From positions 1 to 64,000 of the forward strand of contig CANMQE010000003.1 of NCBI GenBank assembly GCA_947499975.1: DNA of 64,000 bases, given 5' to 3'. Origin of the DNA: an uncultured Sphingomonadaceae bacterium (GTDB lineage: Bacteria; Pseudomonadota; Alphaproteobacteria; Sphingomonadales; Sphingomonadaceae). Under the pieces are notes generated by a model. That model made no database searches. It was not told the origin of the DNA and worked only from the letters and a program-made list of their open reading frames with translations. The position numbers and the translations under genes were made by a program. The stretch's first letter is position 1, and each line of letters begins with the position of its first letter. Positions 17,312 through 26,511 of this stretch are shown here, piece after piece.

Positions 17312-17665
17312 CGCGCCCCTAAACCGTTGGTCTATCAGTCGAAGCTATATGCGGCGCTTGGGAAAACGGACTACCCCGTTTTGGACGGCCAGCCGGAATG
17401 CTGAAGCTTCCTGTCCGGCCCCTAGGAAAAACGGCGCTCTTCCGGCAAGACGGAACTGCGCACGCAAGCTTTCTGGCTAGACCGCAAGGCCAGCCCCCGG
17501 CCCCGATGGCACGGGCCACTATCCATCAGGGTAATTGAAAAAGACAATCGACCAAGTCATCTGTCCGCTATCTCGAGACTATCTCGATAAAGTTGATATC
17601 TCAATGCTTTCGGCTCAATCCCGCCTGGAAGCAGGATATCCGACAGGTAGAAGAGCAGGTGCAAG
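17312..17665. promoter_or_regulatory. Divergent intergenic region with a short direct repeat
   Basis: 354 bases with no convincing gene between a leftward GT4 and a rightward sulfotransferase. It holds a direct repeat CTATCTCGA at 17568-17576 and 17579-17587, spaced 11 bases centre to centre (about one helical turn), with a related GATATCTC a few bases on. It lies about 80 bases before the sulfotransferase start and is a plausible regulator site. No -35/-10 pair could be assigned with confidence. Confidence 0.3.
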
Positions 17666-18511
17666 TTGGGCTTGAAACTCAGTGATATCGATTTCCTGAT
17701 CATCGGGGCCGGCAAGTCTGCGACCACATGGTTGCAGACGCAGCTTCAGTCGGATCCCGAAGTCTACATGCCCGATCCGGAGCTTCACTATTTCTCCCGT
17801 CACTACGAACGGGGGGAGGAATGGTATCTCTCGCAATTCTGCGATTCCGGCGCCGCAAAAACCGTTGGCGAAAAATCCAATTCCTATCTCGACCATCACG
17901 AGGGGGCAGCCCGGATCCATCGGGACCTGCCGCAGGTGAAGTTGATCGCGCAGCTGCGAAACCCGGTAGAGCGCGCCTATTCGCATTATTGCATGATGTA
18001 TAATCGCGGCGAGGTGGGGCCGGATATCGAAACCCACCTCGATCCCCGAAAGGGCGAGATGAGGCGGCTCTGGGGAATAGGAAACTACGCATCGCACCTG
18101 CAGAAATACATCGACCTTTTCGGCCGCGAGAAGCTTCTGGTGCTGTTCTTCGAAGGCGTGGCGGGCAACCCTGAAGAGCAGATGTCACGCGTAAGGCAGC
18201 ACCTGGGGCTGCCTCCGCGGGAGCTTTCCACCGAACCGGATCGGAAGGTGAAGGACAAGAGATCGCGGCATGTCCCGCACACCATGCGAGAGCGGCTGGC
18301 ATGGATGAAACCCATCGTTCGCCCGTTCAGAGGCGCGGCCGCTTTCGAGGCCGTGCGTGCCTCGATCGCGCGCGAGATCCGCTATCCGGCGCTGAGCGAG
18401 GATTTGCGCGAACGGCTGCACGACTATTTTGCGCCCTCGATAGAGGAACTGGAAGAAATCAGCGGCCAGTCCCTCAGCCACTGGCACGGCTCGCTAACAC
18501 CCGCAGAATGA
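17666..18511 (+). CDS. PAPS-dependent sulfotransferase (polysaccharide locus, 1)
   Basis: 281 residues from TTG 17666, with AGG six bases upstream; no ATG fits. The 5'-phosphosulfate loop is GAGKSATTW (14-22). The 3'-phosphate-binding motif is RNPVERAYSHY (98-108). This is the NodH/heparan-type sulfotransferase layout (Sulfotransfer_1/3). It should transfer sulfate from PAPS to a sugar hydroxyl in the cytoplasm. It is the first gene of a rightward group with a pyruvyl transferase and a nitroreductase-family gene, which suggests acidic decoration of the repeat unit. Acceptor unknown. Confidence 0.88.
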   Translation: MGLKLSDIDFLIIGAGKSATTWLQTQLQSDPEVYMPDPELHYFSRHYERGEEWYLSQFCDSGAAKTVGEKSNSYLDHHEGAARIHRDLPQVKLIAQLRNPVERAYSHYCMMYNRGEVGPDIETHLDPRKGEMRRLWGIGNYASHLQKYIDLFGREKLLVLFFEGVAGNPEEQMSRVRQHLGLPPRELSTEPDRKVKDKRSRHVPHTMRERLAWMKPIVRPFRGAAAFEAVRASIAREIRYPALSEDLRERLHDYFAPSIEELEEISGQSLSHWHGSLTPAE

Positions 18512-18661
18512 CCCAAACCCCTTAGTTACGAGCGGGTTCGATAACGGGTTAGTCCCTTTGCGCACATGCGAACAAAGCCGCGTGGTGATACCTCAAGGAA
18601 TGCGTAGGCCGCTGTGCGCAATGGCCTGGTTTCAGAGTTTATCCACGGGCGACAACGCACA

Positions 18662-19879
18662 ATGAAGAAGGTTATCATCACCGGCATCCAGATGAGGAAC
18701 AAGGGCTCCCAGGCCATGTTTCTGTCTCTCTATCATGGATTGAAATCGATCTACAAAGATTGCGAAGTCATCGGCTTCGCCTTCAAGTCGGACGCGCCCG
18801 AACAATACGTCTTCAAGCTGCTGCCACACGACGATTTCACCCGCCTTGTTTTCAAGTACCGCCTCAACGGCATTCCTTTCGTAGCCTCGCTGGCCTCGCG
18901 TCTTGCAGGGCGCGTGAGGAAGACAGACAAGTGGAACGGCACCATCGCGGAAATGGACGAGGCCTTGCGCGAAGCCGACGTCGTTCTCGACGCCAGCGGC
19001 TACACGCTCGGATCGGGCTGGAGCAGGGAGGGCGGCACCTACCTTCTCGATACGATCAGGACCGCGCGGCGTTACGACACGAAGGTCGTACTCATGCCGC
19101 AAAGCTTTGGCCCGTTCGACTGGGGCCAGGACGATGATGCGAAGTTCCTGAAAGAGGTGAAGGAAGAGCTTTCCTACTGCACGAAGATCTACGCGCGGGA
19201 GAAAGAGGGTTACGAGTGCCTGAAATCGCTTGGCCTCGATAATGTCGAACTGTCAGCCGACCTGGTCATCAGGGAGAAGCCCTTCCCCGAAATCGGCGAG
19301 ATCTTCGTTTCCGGCACGCCGCGCGCGATAGAATATCCCGAACGCGGCTCCGTCGGCTTTATCGTGAACGAGAACCTGTTCAGGATCGGCGACGCCGCCG
19401 CGGTGCGCGCCCTCTACGCCCGCTTGCTCGACAAGCTGGTGGAGAAAGGGGAGAAGGTCTACTTCCTCAACACTTCGACGGCAGACCTCGAACTGACGGA
19501 GAAGATCCTTCAGGAGACGCAGCACAGGGACAAGGTCACCGTAATCACCGGTGACTATTCCAGCCCCGAGCTGATCGACATGATCAGCCGCTTCAAATAC
19601 GTGGTGGCCTCCCGCTATCACTCGATCGTGTTCGGCTACAGAAGCGGCGTTCCCGCCATCATTTTCGGATGGGCGGCGAAATACACCGATCTTGCGGCAC
19701 ATTTCGGCCAGCAGGATTACGTCGTCGACGTTCGCGATCCGGGCAATGACGAGATCTTCGGCAAGATCGACGACATGGCAGAGCGGCACGAGCAGGAATC
19801 GCAGCTCATCAAGAAAAACCTCGAAGACCTGCAGACGAGTTCGGTCATCCGGGACGCCGTGAGCGCGCTGGCCCGATGA
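18662..19879 (+). CDS. Polysaccharide pyruvyl transferase family protein
   Basis: 405 residues from ATG 18662 (MKKVIITGIQMRNKGSQAM), the normal family start; GTG 18614 is an in-frame alternative. The N-terminal half has DVVLDASGYTLGSGW and VVLMPQSFGPFDW; the middle has IYAREKEGYECLKSLG; the C-terminal half has YKYVV-like FKYVVASRYHSIVFGYRSGVPAI, the conserved R-H region of the family (PF04230). It is expected to move enolpyruvate from PEP to a sugar to form a pyruvate ketal. It lies between a sulfotransferase and a nitroreductase-family gene on the same strand. Confidence 0.88.
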   Translation: MKKVIITGIQMRNKGSQAMFLSLYHGLKSIYKDCEVIGFAFKSDAPEQYVFKLLPHDDFTRLVFKYRLNGIPFVASLASRLAGRVRKTDKWNGTIAEMDEALREADVVLDASGYTLGSGWSREGGTYLLDTIRTARRYDTKVVLMPQSFGPFDWGQDDDAKFLKEVKEELSYCTKIYAREKEGYECLKSLGLDNVELSADLVIREKPFPEIGEIFVSGTPRAIEYPERGSVGFIVNENLFRIGDAAAVRALYARLLDKLVEKGEKVYFLNTSTADLELTEKILQETQHRDKVTVITGDYSSPELIDMISRFKYVVASRYHSIVFGYRSGVPAIIFGWAAKYTDLAAHFGQQDYVVDVRDPGNDEIFGKIDDMAERHEQESQLIKKNLEDLQTSSVIRDAVSALAR

Positions 19880-19958
19880 AAACAGATTTGACGACAAGAG
19901 GATCCGTAGCGGGCCGCCACCCCGGTTTCGGGACGATGGCTTTCATGGAGTGCGAGAT

Positions 19959-21092
19959 ATGAATTCGATTGTGAAAAAATTCCTGCCTGCGCATCAGGTC
20001 GATCGGCTCCGCGACGCGCGGCTGTTTTTCAGGGAATCCGGAGCAAGCCGGATGTGGACCTCCGCGCAGACGACCGGGATGAAGGTCGCCTCGCAGGTAA
20101 AGCCTCTCGCCTCGGCCTATTACGCGCTGCTATCCGGTAAGTTCAAGCGCGAGGAACGCGCCGTGCTACTGGGACGGGCCAAGTATCACGAGGAGCTGCA
20201 GGATAACGATGCCAACATCTTCCTGATGCGCCGCAACGTGCACCGCCTGGAAAAAGGCCTGCTGATGAAGCCAAGGCGCCCGGTGTTCGCGAAGGACTAC
20301 ATCCTCGAGACGGTGAATGTGTATCGCAAGATCGTGGCCGAACCCGTGCGATCCGAAGAAAGCTCGCTCGATTCCCTTCGTTGGGGCTACGACGTTCTGA
20401 GCGAGTATTTCGACAAGGTCGGTTCCGATCCCGTGGTGGACCATGCCCGCGAGGTGTTCCAGAAATGCCCGCCTCCCGAATGCGGCACGCCCGACGCGAA
20501 AAAGAGAGTGCCGTACCTGCGCATGCTGGAAGAGCAGCCAGTCACTTACGAACAGCTTGAGCAACTCGCGATCCGGCGCCGCTCGGTCCGGTTCTTCGAC
20601 CAGAAGCCGGTGCCGCGCGAATTGCTGGACAAGGCTTTCACACTGGCCGGCCTCTCGCCCAGCGCCTGCAACCGGCAGCCATTCCGCTTCCTGGTCTATG
20701 ACGATCCCGAAATCACCGAGACGGTGGCATCGCTGCCGGGCGGTACGATCGGCTTCAAGCACAACATTCCGGTCGTCGTGGTGATCCTCGGCACGTGGGA
20801 CGCTTTCTACAGCGAGAAGGATCGGCACGTTCCCTATATCGATGGGTCGCTGGCCGCGATGAGCTTCTCCTACGCGCTGGAAACGCTCGGCCTGGGTGCC
20901 TGCATCTTCAACTGGCCGGACATCGAATCGCACGAGAGGCGCGCGGAAAAGGTGCTGGGCCTGAAGGGGTTCGAGCGCCCGATCTTCTTCATGGGCGTCG
21001 GCTACCCCGATCCTGAAGCGATGGTCGCCTATTCGCAAAAACGTCCGCTGGACGTGATGCGCGAGTATAATTCGCCTATCAATCCGGCTTGA
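19959..21092 (+). CDS. Nitroreductase-family protein with long N-terminal extension
   Basis: 377 residues from ATG 19959, with GGAG eight bases upstream. The C-terminal 190 residues are a nitroreductase fold: IRRRSVRFFDQKPVPRELL, then AGLSPSACNRQPFRFLVYDD, both FMN-binding regions, and ALETLGLGACIFNW. The first 185 residues are basic and helical, with no family I recognise. It is in line with the sulfotransferase and pyruvyl transferase genes. An NAD(P)H/FMN enzyme is unusual in a polysaccharide locus; a redox step on a sugar or on a pyruvyl-linked intermediate is possible but unsupported. Confidence 0.78.
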   Translation: MNSIVKKFLPAHQVDRLRDARLFFRESGASRMWTSAQTTGMKVASQVKPLASAYYALLSGKFKREERAVLLGRAKYHEELQDNDANIFLMRRNVHRLEKGLLMKPRRPVFAKDYILETVNVYRKIVAEPVRSEESSLDSLRWGYDVLSEYFDKVGSDPVVDHAREVFQKCPPPECGTPDAKKRVPYLRMLEEQPVTYEQLEQLAIRRRSVRFFDQKPVPRELLDKAFTLAGLSPSACNRQPFRFLVYDDPEITETVASLPGGTIGFKHNIPVVVVILGTWDAFYSEKDRHVPYIDGSLAAMSFSYALETLGLGACIFNWPDIESHERRAEKVLGLKGFERPIFFMGVGYPDPEAMVAYSQKRPLDVMREYNSPINPA

Positions 21093-21107
21093 ACCAGTAT
21101 GCCGCGG

Positions 21108-21124
21108 GCTCCTTCTGAAGGAGC
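21108..21124. terminator. Inverted repeat between convergent genes
   Basis: GCTCCTTC (21108-21115) and GAAGGAGC (21117-21124) form a perfect 8-base dyad between the convergent nitroreductase (+) and HAD phosphatase (-) genes. It could end transcripts from both sides. No T-tract follows on either strand, so intrinsic termination is not certain. Confidence 0.35.
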
Positions 21125-21138
21125 GTCGTGGCGCCGGC

Positions 21139-21822
21139 TTAAGCGACGCCCCTGACTTCAAGCTCGTCGAATGATGCGATGACGTGGTCCGCTTTGTGAT
21201 CGGGTGACCTGGGCGTTCCTGCGTGAATGCGATCAGGGCGAAGTATTTGCACGGATTGCCATCCCAGCTGCCGCGGCGATACGAAATCCTTGGCCCCATT
21301 GTCGGCGATATAGACGATGTTGCGCCTTGGCGCAGACGTCAGGCTTTCGATGAGTTCGAAAGCACGCGGGTGGGGCTTCGAGAATTCCTTCGGCCATTCC
21401 CCGGTCACCACGACGTGGTCGATGGTTTCGCCGAGGCCGAGTGCCTTCACCTTGGCCCATTGAGTTTCTTTCGGACCATCCGTGATCAGGCCGGTCCGCA
21501 TTTCCTTGCCGACGCGGTCGAAGAACCTCAGCGTATCCCCGCAGAAACCGATTGCGGGCACATGCGCGCGATAGGCTGCGACCAGTTCGGCGATCAGCCT
21601 TGGCGTGGCGTCGATCCGGCAGCGGGCCAGCGCGAGATCGAAGATATTGTTGCGAGCGCCCTCGGCAAGGAGCCGGGAACATTCGTCGGCGAAGCGCGCC
21701 CCACCAATCCGTTCCGCAAACTGCCTGGAAAGAGCCTTGTATCCGCTCTCGGCATAATCCTTTTCGAGATAGAGCGTATCGTCGAGATCATAGACGATGA
21801 CCTCGGCCCGGATCTCGATCAC
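21139..21822 (-). CDS. HAD-superfamily phosphatase
   Basis: 227 residues from GTG 21822, which overlaps the ATP-grasp stop (GTGA). HAD motif I is VYDLDDTLY. Motif II lies around TGLITDGPKETQ. The Lys motif is in PKEFSKPHPRAFE. Motif IV is IVYIADNGAKDF. A helical C1 cap (YAESGYKALSRQFAERIG) sits between motifs I and II. It is a soluble phosphomonoesterase of the Mg-dependent type. Its overlap with an ATP-grasp gene suggests one pathway, possibly removal of a phosphate before or after a ligation. Substrate unknown. Confidence 0.82.
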   Translation of the reverse strand: MIEIRAEVIVYDLDDTLYLEKDYAESGYKALSRQFAERIGGARFADECSRLLAEGARNNIFDLALARCRIDATPRLIAELVAAYRAHVPAIGFCGDTLRFFDRVGKEMRTGLITDGPKETQWAKVKALGLGETIDHVVVTGEWPKEFSKPHPRAFELIESLTSAPRRNIVYIADNGAKDFVSPRQLGWQSVQILRPDRIHAGTPRSPDHKADHVIASFDELEVRGVA

Positions 21823-22787
21823 AGGAAAACCGCCGCATCGTAGCGGAGCATCGTGACCCCTTCGATCCATTCGCTCTCGACCCAGTCCGACCGGCCGGCA
21901 ATTCCAGCAAGCAACCGCTCTGCAAAACGTCCGCCCGCCCTGTCCGCCAGCGGGTAGCCGCCGCCGAAACGCGCGTTGATCTCGAAAACACGCGGTCCAT
22001 CCCGCCTGTCGTCGATAAGCTGGAAGCACATCACCCCCTCGGCATCGGGCAGTGCCTTTACGACGTTCCGGGCAACATCCTCGATATCCGCCCGGCGGAC
22101 CGTAATCCCTTTCTCAACCTCGCCAGCGCGCACAGAAATGCGCCGGTGGGGAATGGCCGTGCGCAGTTTGCCACCCTGATCCACGAACATGTTGATCGTG
22201 TACTCGTCTCCCTCCAGCAATTGCTGGACGATCATCGGCTCATCATAGGATTGCGCAATCGCGCCTGGCTCGTGGATGATATCGATACCCCTGCTGGCGC
22301 TGCCGGCAGAAGGCTTGATGAATGCAGGCCAGTCCCAACCCTCGGGCTGGCGCTTCACATCCTGCGCCAATCCGGTGCGAGGCACTGGCACGCCATGCTG
22401 GCCCAGGACTTCGCAGGTCCTTGCCTTGTCTCGCACGATCTCGATGGTTTCGGGGCCACTGACATGCACCTTCGTCCCGATCGCCGCGAATTTCTCCCGC
22501 GCAAGCGAGAGAGGGAAAAGCTCGGGATCGATCGTGGGAACGAGAAGGTCGACCTGGTGGCGAGTGCAATAGTCGAGGAGGGTGTCGACATAGTCCGGTG
22601 CATCGCATCGCGGCACGGCAAAGGCGCTGGAGGCGACATGGCAGGCCGCGCTCATGTCCGGGTCATGATCGCAGGCGTGCGTCGACACTTCGATACCAAG
22701 TCGCTCACCTGCCGCGATAAAACACCTGACCAGCTCGACCCGCCTGCCAGCCGAAGTGAAGAGGACCGATATTGGAGATGACGTCAT
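21819..22787 (-). CDS. ATP-grasp domain protein (carbamoyl-phosphate-synthase-like ligase)
   Basis: 322 residues from ATG 22787. A pre-ATP-grasp Rossmann-like domain (VLFTSAGRRVELVRCF) is followed by an ATP-grasp domain: FIKPSAGSASRGIDII (phosphate loop), IVQQLLEGDEYTINMFVD (adenine-binding hinge) and RVFEINARFGGGYPL (the metal-binding Glu-x-Asn). It should activate a carboxylate as an acyl phosphate and couple it to an amine. In a polysaccharide locus such enzymes are candidates for attaching an amino acid to a uronic acid or amino sugar. The following HAD phosphatase gene overlaps by four bases. Confidence 0.85.
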   Translation of the reverse strand: MTSSPISVLFTSAGRRVELVRCFIAAGERLGIEVSTHACDHDPDMSAACHVASSAFAVPRCDAPDYVDTLLDYCTRHQVDLLVPTIDPELFPLSLAREKFAAIGTKVHVSGPETIEIVRDKARTCEVLGQHGVPVPRTGLAQDVKRQPEGWDWPAFIKPSAGSASRGIDIIHEPGAIAQSYDEPMIVQQLLEGDEYTINMFVDQGGKLRTAIPHRRISVRAGEVEKGITVRRADIEDVARNVVKALPDAEGVMCFQLIDDRRDGPRVFEINARFGGGYPLADRAGGRFAERLLAGIAGRSDWVESEWIEGVTMLRYDAAVFL

Positions 22788-22895
22788 CGAACGTGGAAGC
22801 CTTTCCCCTGCATAGCTTTCAGCAGGGTATCGGGAGAACGCGGGGGTGCAACAGATCGGTAGTCACGGCGTAGCGCACCGTCCTGATCCTATCGC

Positions 22896-25253
22896 TCAGT
22901 GTGCCGCGCTCTTGCGGGAAAACATGCCGGAGAAGAACCGCGAAATCTGCTCCCGAAACGTCAGCCGGGCCGGTACGGGCTGGTCGAAGTAATCGGACGC
23001 CTCGAAGTAGAACTGGATGGAATCTCCATACTTGCGGCGGGCGTGTTCGGCGTAATCGACCTGGTTGTAGATGCAGCCGGCCACGTTGGCAGAGCCCAGC
23101 AGTTCGAGCGTGGCACGCATCTGCTCGATCTTCGTCTCGCCCCATTTCGCCACCAGGATCGTGTGATCGGTGTAATTCGTCATCGAGCGGGCATCGCGCA
23201 CGGCCAACGTGGCAGGAGCATTGACGACCACAAGGTCAAACCGCGTCTTCAGCTCGTCCACGAGTTCCTTGAACCGCGACGAGCTGAGAACGGCAGCCGG
23301 TTCGGCTACAGGCTGCGAAGCGCTGAACAGCATGAATCGGGACAACGCCTCGTTTGTGCCCTGCTCCAGCGTAAGATCCCCCCTCGGGCCACCCTCTTCA
23401 TGCGCTCCCTCGGCGGGAGGCGCGAGCAGTGCGTGAACATCGCATTTGCCCTTCACCAGATCCATGAGTTCGGGCGAATTGATGTCCTGCTGCACCTTCT
23501 GAAGAATGCCGGAACGACGCAGGTCAAGGTCGAGGATGACCGCCCGGTCGCCCATTGCCACGGCAGCGGCAGCCATGGTGAGCGCGATTGCAGACTTGCC
23601 ATCGCCCGGCAGAGGCGAGGTAATCAGCACGCTTTGCGACTGGCCGCGGGGGGCTAGCGTGCGCGTTTCGGAATAGATCGACCGCGCAACCTCGGCGAAG
23701 AGGGACTGGGGCTCACCGAAAACCGGAGACTCGCGCAGCTTGGGCGAGATACCGCCCGAAATGTCGGGCAGCATCCCGAACACCGGCAGCCCGAAATACC
23801 GCCTGATCTGCGCGACCGTACGAAGGCGGTCGTCGAGCAGATCGATCATGAAGGCGATCATCAGGGACAGGATGGTGGCCCCGATCAACGCCACCAGCGT
23901 CGTCTTGACGGTCGAGGGGGAGAAGGCCTCGCCATTGGGAATGGCAGGCGAAATGATATCGGAAGATACACCTTCCACCAATTGCTGGGACTGCACCTGC
24001 GTGATCTGTTCCGCGACTTCTGTAACGGCCGCAGCCGTCGCGCCGGCTTCTCTTTCAAGCTCCTGCAGAAGCGGCGTGCTGGCAGCGTTCTGATACGCCT
24101 TGGACGTCAGCGATGCGACGGCGGAGCGCAGCTGGCTGGCGCGCGCGGCATCACGCGAGGCATCGGCCCGCGCAAGTTGCTGCATCCGCGCAGCCTCGGC
24201 ATTCGCCTGTTCCTGCGCGGCGCGGCGGGCGGCAGCCTGTTCGCGCTGCAGATCGGTGCGAACATTCTGCAATTCGGTCTCGACCCGCGCCAGCTCCGGA
24301 TATCCGCTGCCGTATGTCTGGGCCAACCTGGCGCGCTCGGCGCTCAACTGCGCTTCCTGGCGCTGCAGCTGCTCCACCGCGGCCGAAGTCGCGCCGGCAG
24401 TTGAACTGATCGAAGCTGCGCGCGCGATGCCGGCGCTTTGCGCGGCTGATCCCGATCCCATGGCGCTGGCAGACGCAGCTTCGCTGGCGATCCGGTTGAT
24501 CTGCGCAAGATCCTCCGCCCCGCCGGCGCCCACCAGCATCTGATTGTCGACCCTGAATTGCGCCAGTTCCCTTGCCGCGGTCAGGGCCCGTTCCATGCGC
24601 TGGTCGCGCTCCGCGCTCAGTTCCTCGATCAGCTGTTCGCGCCGCTCGAGCGTGCGCGCGCGCCGCTGATCGCCAACGGCCTCGGGAAAGGAGTTCGCGA
24701 TCAGGGCGGCAAGTTCAGGAGAGCGTGAAACGGCGCTCAGTTCGATAAGGTCTGAACCCTCTTCGGAATTGACGTCGGTCATGTCGAGCAACTGCGAAAT
24801 CGCCACGGACATGCGGATCGTGTCATCGCCGGTTGGCTTGCCGCCCAGGTCCCTGATGAAATCCTCGTTGTTCAGCAGATCAAGATTGTTGATCACCGTC
24901 TGCGCCGAATTGCGCGAGCGATACAGCTTGCTCTCGTTCGCGATGCGCTGGGCGTTGCGGGCGAGGACGTCGGCCTGGTTGGTGCCTGTCTCGTCGATCA
25001 GCTCCACCTTGATATTGGCGGTGGAGCGATAGAGATTTGGTGAGGACAATTGCCACGCGAGGGTCGCCAGCGTCACGACGGTGACGATGGCAAGAACGAG
25101 GATCTTGTGACGCTCGAACGTGCGAATAAGATCCACGATACCGAAGCCGTCGGACGTCGGTTCCGCCGTACTATGCTGATAATGCGGTGTGAGCGGAGCC
25201 GGCGGGTGCGCAATATGGCCCTCTCTCGAGTGATTAAGGGCGATATCATTCAC
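22896..25253 (-). CDS. Polysaccharide co-polymerase fused to BY-kinase (Wzc/ExoP-like)
   Basis: 785 residues from ATG 25253. After an N-terminal cytoplasmic tail come TM1 (ILVLAIVTVVTLATLAW), a Wzz-type periplasmic domain with a long coiled-coil (about residues 200-430, rich in Ala/Arg/Gln/Glu), and TM2 (TLVALIGATILSLMIAFM). The cytoplasmic kinase has Walker A in PLPGDGKSAIALT, Walker A' in AVILDLDLRRSG and Walker B in LVVVNAPA. The tail has only three scattered tyrosines rather than a dense cluster. It controls chain length and couples polymerisation to export through the Wza-like protein encoded 11 kb to the right. Confidence 0.92.
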   Translation of the reverse strand: MNDIALNHSREGHIAHPPAPLTPHYQHSTAEPTSDGFGIVDLIRTFERHKILVLAIVTVVTLATLAWQLSSPNLYRSTANIKVELIDETGTNQADVLARNAQRIANESKLYRSRNSAQTVINNLDLLNNEDFIRDLGGKPTGDDTIRMSVAISQLLDMTDVNSEEGSDLIELSAVSRSPELAALIANSFPEAVGDQRRARTLERREQLIEELSAERDQRMERALTAARELAQFRVDNQMLVGAGGAEDLAQINRIASEAASASAMGSGSAAQSAGIARAASISSTAGATSAAVEQLQRQEAQLSAERARLAQTYGSGYPELARVETELQNVRTDLQREQAAARRAAQEQANAEAARMQQLARADASRDAARASQLRSAVASLTSKAYQNAASTPLLQELEREAGATAAAVTEVAEQITQVQSQQLVEGVSSDIISPAIPNGEAFSPSTVKTTLVALIGATILSLMIAFMIDLLDDRLRTVAQIRRYFGLPVFGMLPDISGGISPKLRESPVFGEPQSLFAEVARSIYSETRTLAPRGQSQSVLITSPLPGDGKSAIALTMAAAAVAMGDRAVILDLDLRRSGILQKVQQDINSPELMDLVKGKCDVHALLAPPAEGAHEEGGPRGDLTLEQGTNEALSRFMLFSASQPVAEPAAVLSSSRFKELVDELKTRFDLVVVNAPATLAVRDARSMTNYTDHTILVAKWGETKIEQMRATLELLGSANVAGCIYNQVDYAEHARRKYGDSIQFYFEASDYFDQPVPARLTFREQISRFFSGMFSRKSAAH

Positions 25254-25379
25254 TGCAAGTCTCCCCGGTGCGCGGCTTCGGAATTCAACAGAAAGATACA
25301 GTAAGGGGCGCCCAGGCGGAAATGGGTATTGGGGAGTGCCCTTGTCTCTTTAGTCTACCTACTTTTTTGGACAGGCGGT

Positions 25380-26477
25380 TCACACGGATACCGAAGCGAC
25401 CGTTTCATAGAGATCCCTGTGCCGCTCGCCCGCGCGTTCTATCGAAAAATCAGCGCTTTTCCTGATCGCGCCTTCGGACAATTGCCGATACCGATCGGGG
25501 TCCGAAAGGACGCCAGATATCGCCCGTGCAATAGCCTCGGCGTCGCCCAGCGGTGCCTTCGCGCCGTTTGCGCCGTCTTCCACCAGTTCGCGGTTCCCCG
25601 GAACGTCGGTTGCAACAATGGGAAGGCCGCTGGCCATGGCCTCCAGCAATGTCAGCGGCATGCCTTCGTATAGCGAGACATTGAGATAGAGGTCGCTTTC
25701 CTGCATCAATTGCGGAACGTCGGAACGCTCTCCGAGAAACTCCACGACATCGCCCAGCTCCAGCTCGGCCACCCGTGTTCTCAGAACCGACAGGTCCGCC
25801 CCGCCGCCCGCGATACGAAAGCGGGGGAGCGGGTTCAGCCTACCGGCGTTTGTCATCGCCGCAGCAACCTCGATCAGGAGGCCGTAGTTCTTCTGGCTGC
25901 TGATCGCTCCCACCGAAAGGATCGTCTGGCGACCATCGCCAAGGCTGCGCGGCGCGCCGGGCTTGAACAGGCGGCTGGCCGCATTGGGTATGCGCACGAT
26001 CGGCTTGTGAACATGCCGGCGAAGGATACTCTCCACCTCAGCACCGATCGCGACGTAGCCCTGCGTCATCCGGTCGACCAGGCGGAACATCCACGGCGGG
26101 AATGGCAGCCGGGTATTGTGATGGGTGAGGAGGACCGGCGCACCCGTCCGCGCAAGCGCCAGCATCGGCAGGGCGCGAACGGTGTGGGCATGAATGACGT
26201 GCGGCGCGAAGTCCGAAAGCGCATTTCTCAGCCGCGATGCTCCGGCAACCGGATTTCTATTGGCAGGAAGGGCCAGGGAAACGAATTCGCCGCCGGCGGC
26301 CTCGATCTCCTGCACCATGCGTTTCTCTGTTTCCGGCGAATTGCCCACGGTTTCCGCGTCGCATAGCGCGATCACGAGCGGTCGGTCGCCAAGCCGCGCG
26401 AACTCGGCCGAAAGCGCTGCGACCAGCACTTCCGCGCCGCCCGTCGTCAGGCTGTTCACGATCGAGCAGATGCGCAT
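25380..26477 (-). CDS. Glycosyltransferase family 4
   Basis: 365 residues from ATG 26477. The N-terminus MRICSIVNSLTTGGAEVLVAAL is split by the GT-B loop GGAE; the linker has VHAHTVRALPML; the C-domain has ILSVGAISSQKNYGLLIEVA and the EX7E motif in SLYEGMPLTLLEAMASGLPIV. It is followed by the co-polymerase gene after about 125 bases and preceded 34 bases upstream by the flippase gene on the same strand. It is one of five GT4 enzymes in the locus and adds an unidentified sugar to the lipid-linked unit. Confidence 0.9.
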   Translation of the reverse strand: MRICSIVNSLTTGGAEVLVAALSAEFARLGDRPLVIALCDAETVGNSPETEKRMVQEIEAAGGEFVSLALPANRNPVAGASRLRNALSDFAPHVIHAHTVRALPMLALARTGAPVLLTHHNTRLPFPPWMFRLVDRMTQGYVAIGAEVESILRRHVHKPIVRIPNAASRLFKPGAPRSLGDGRQTILSVGAISSQKNYGLLIEVAAAMTNAGRLNPLPRFRIAGGGADLSVLRTRVAELELGDVVEFLGERSDVPQLMQESDLYLNVSLYEGMPLTLLEAMASGLPIVATDVPGNRELVEDGANGAKAPLGDAEAIARAISGVLSDPDRYRQLSEGAIRKSADFSIERAGERHRDLYETVASVSV

Positions 26478-26511
26478 GCGCTGCCCCGCGATGATATGGA
26501 ATCGGCCGCAA

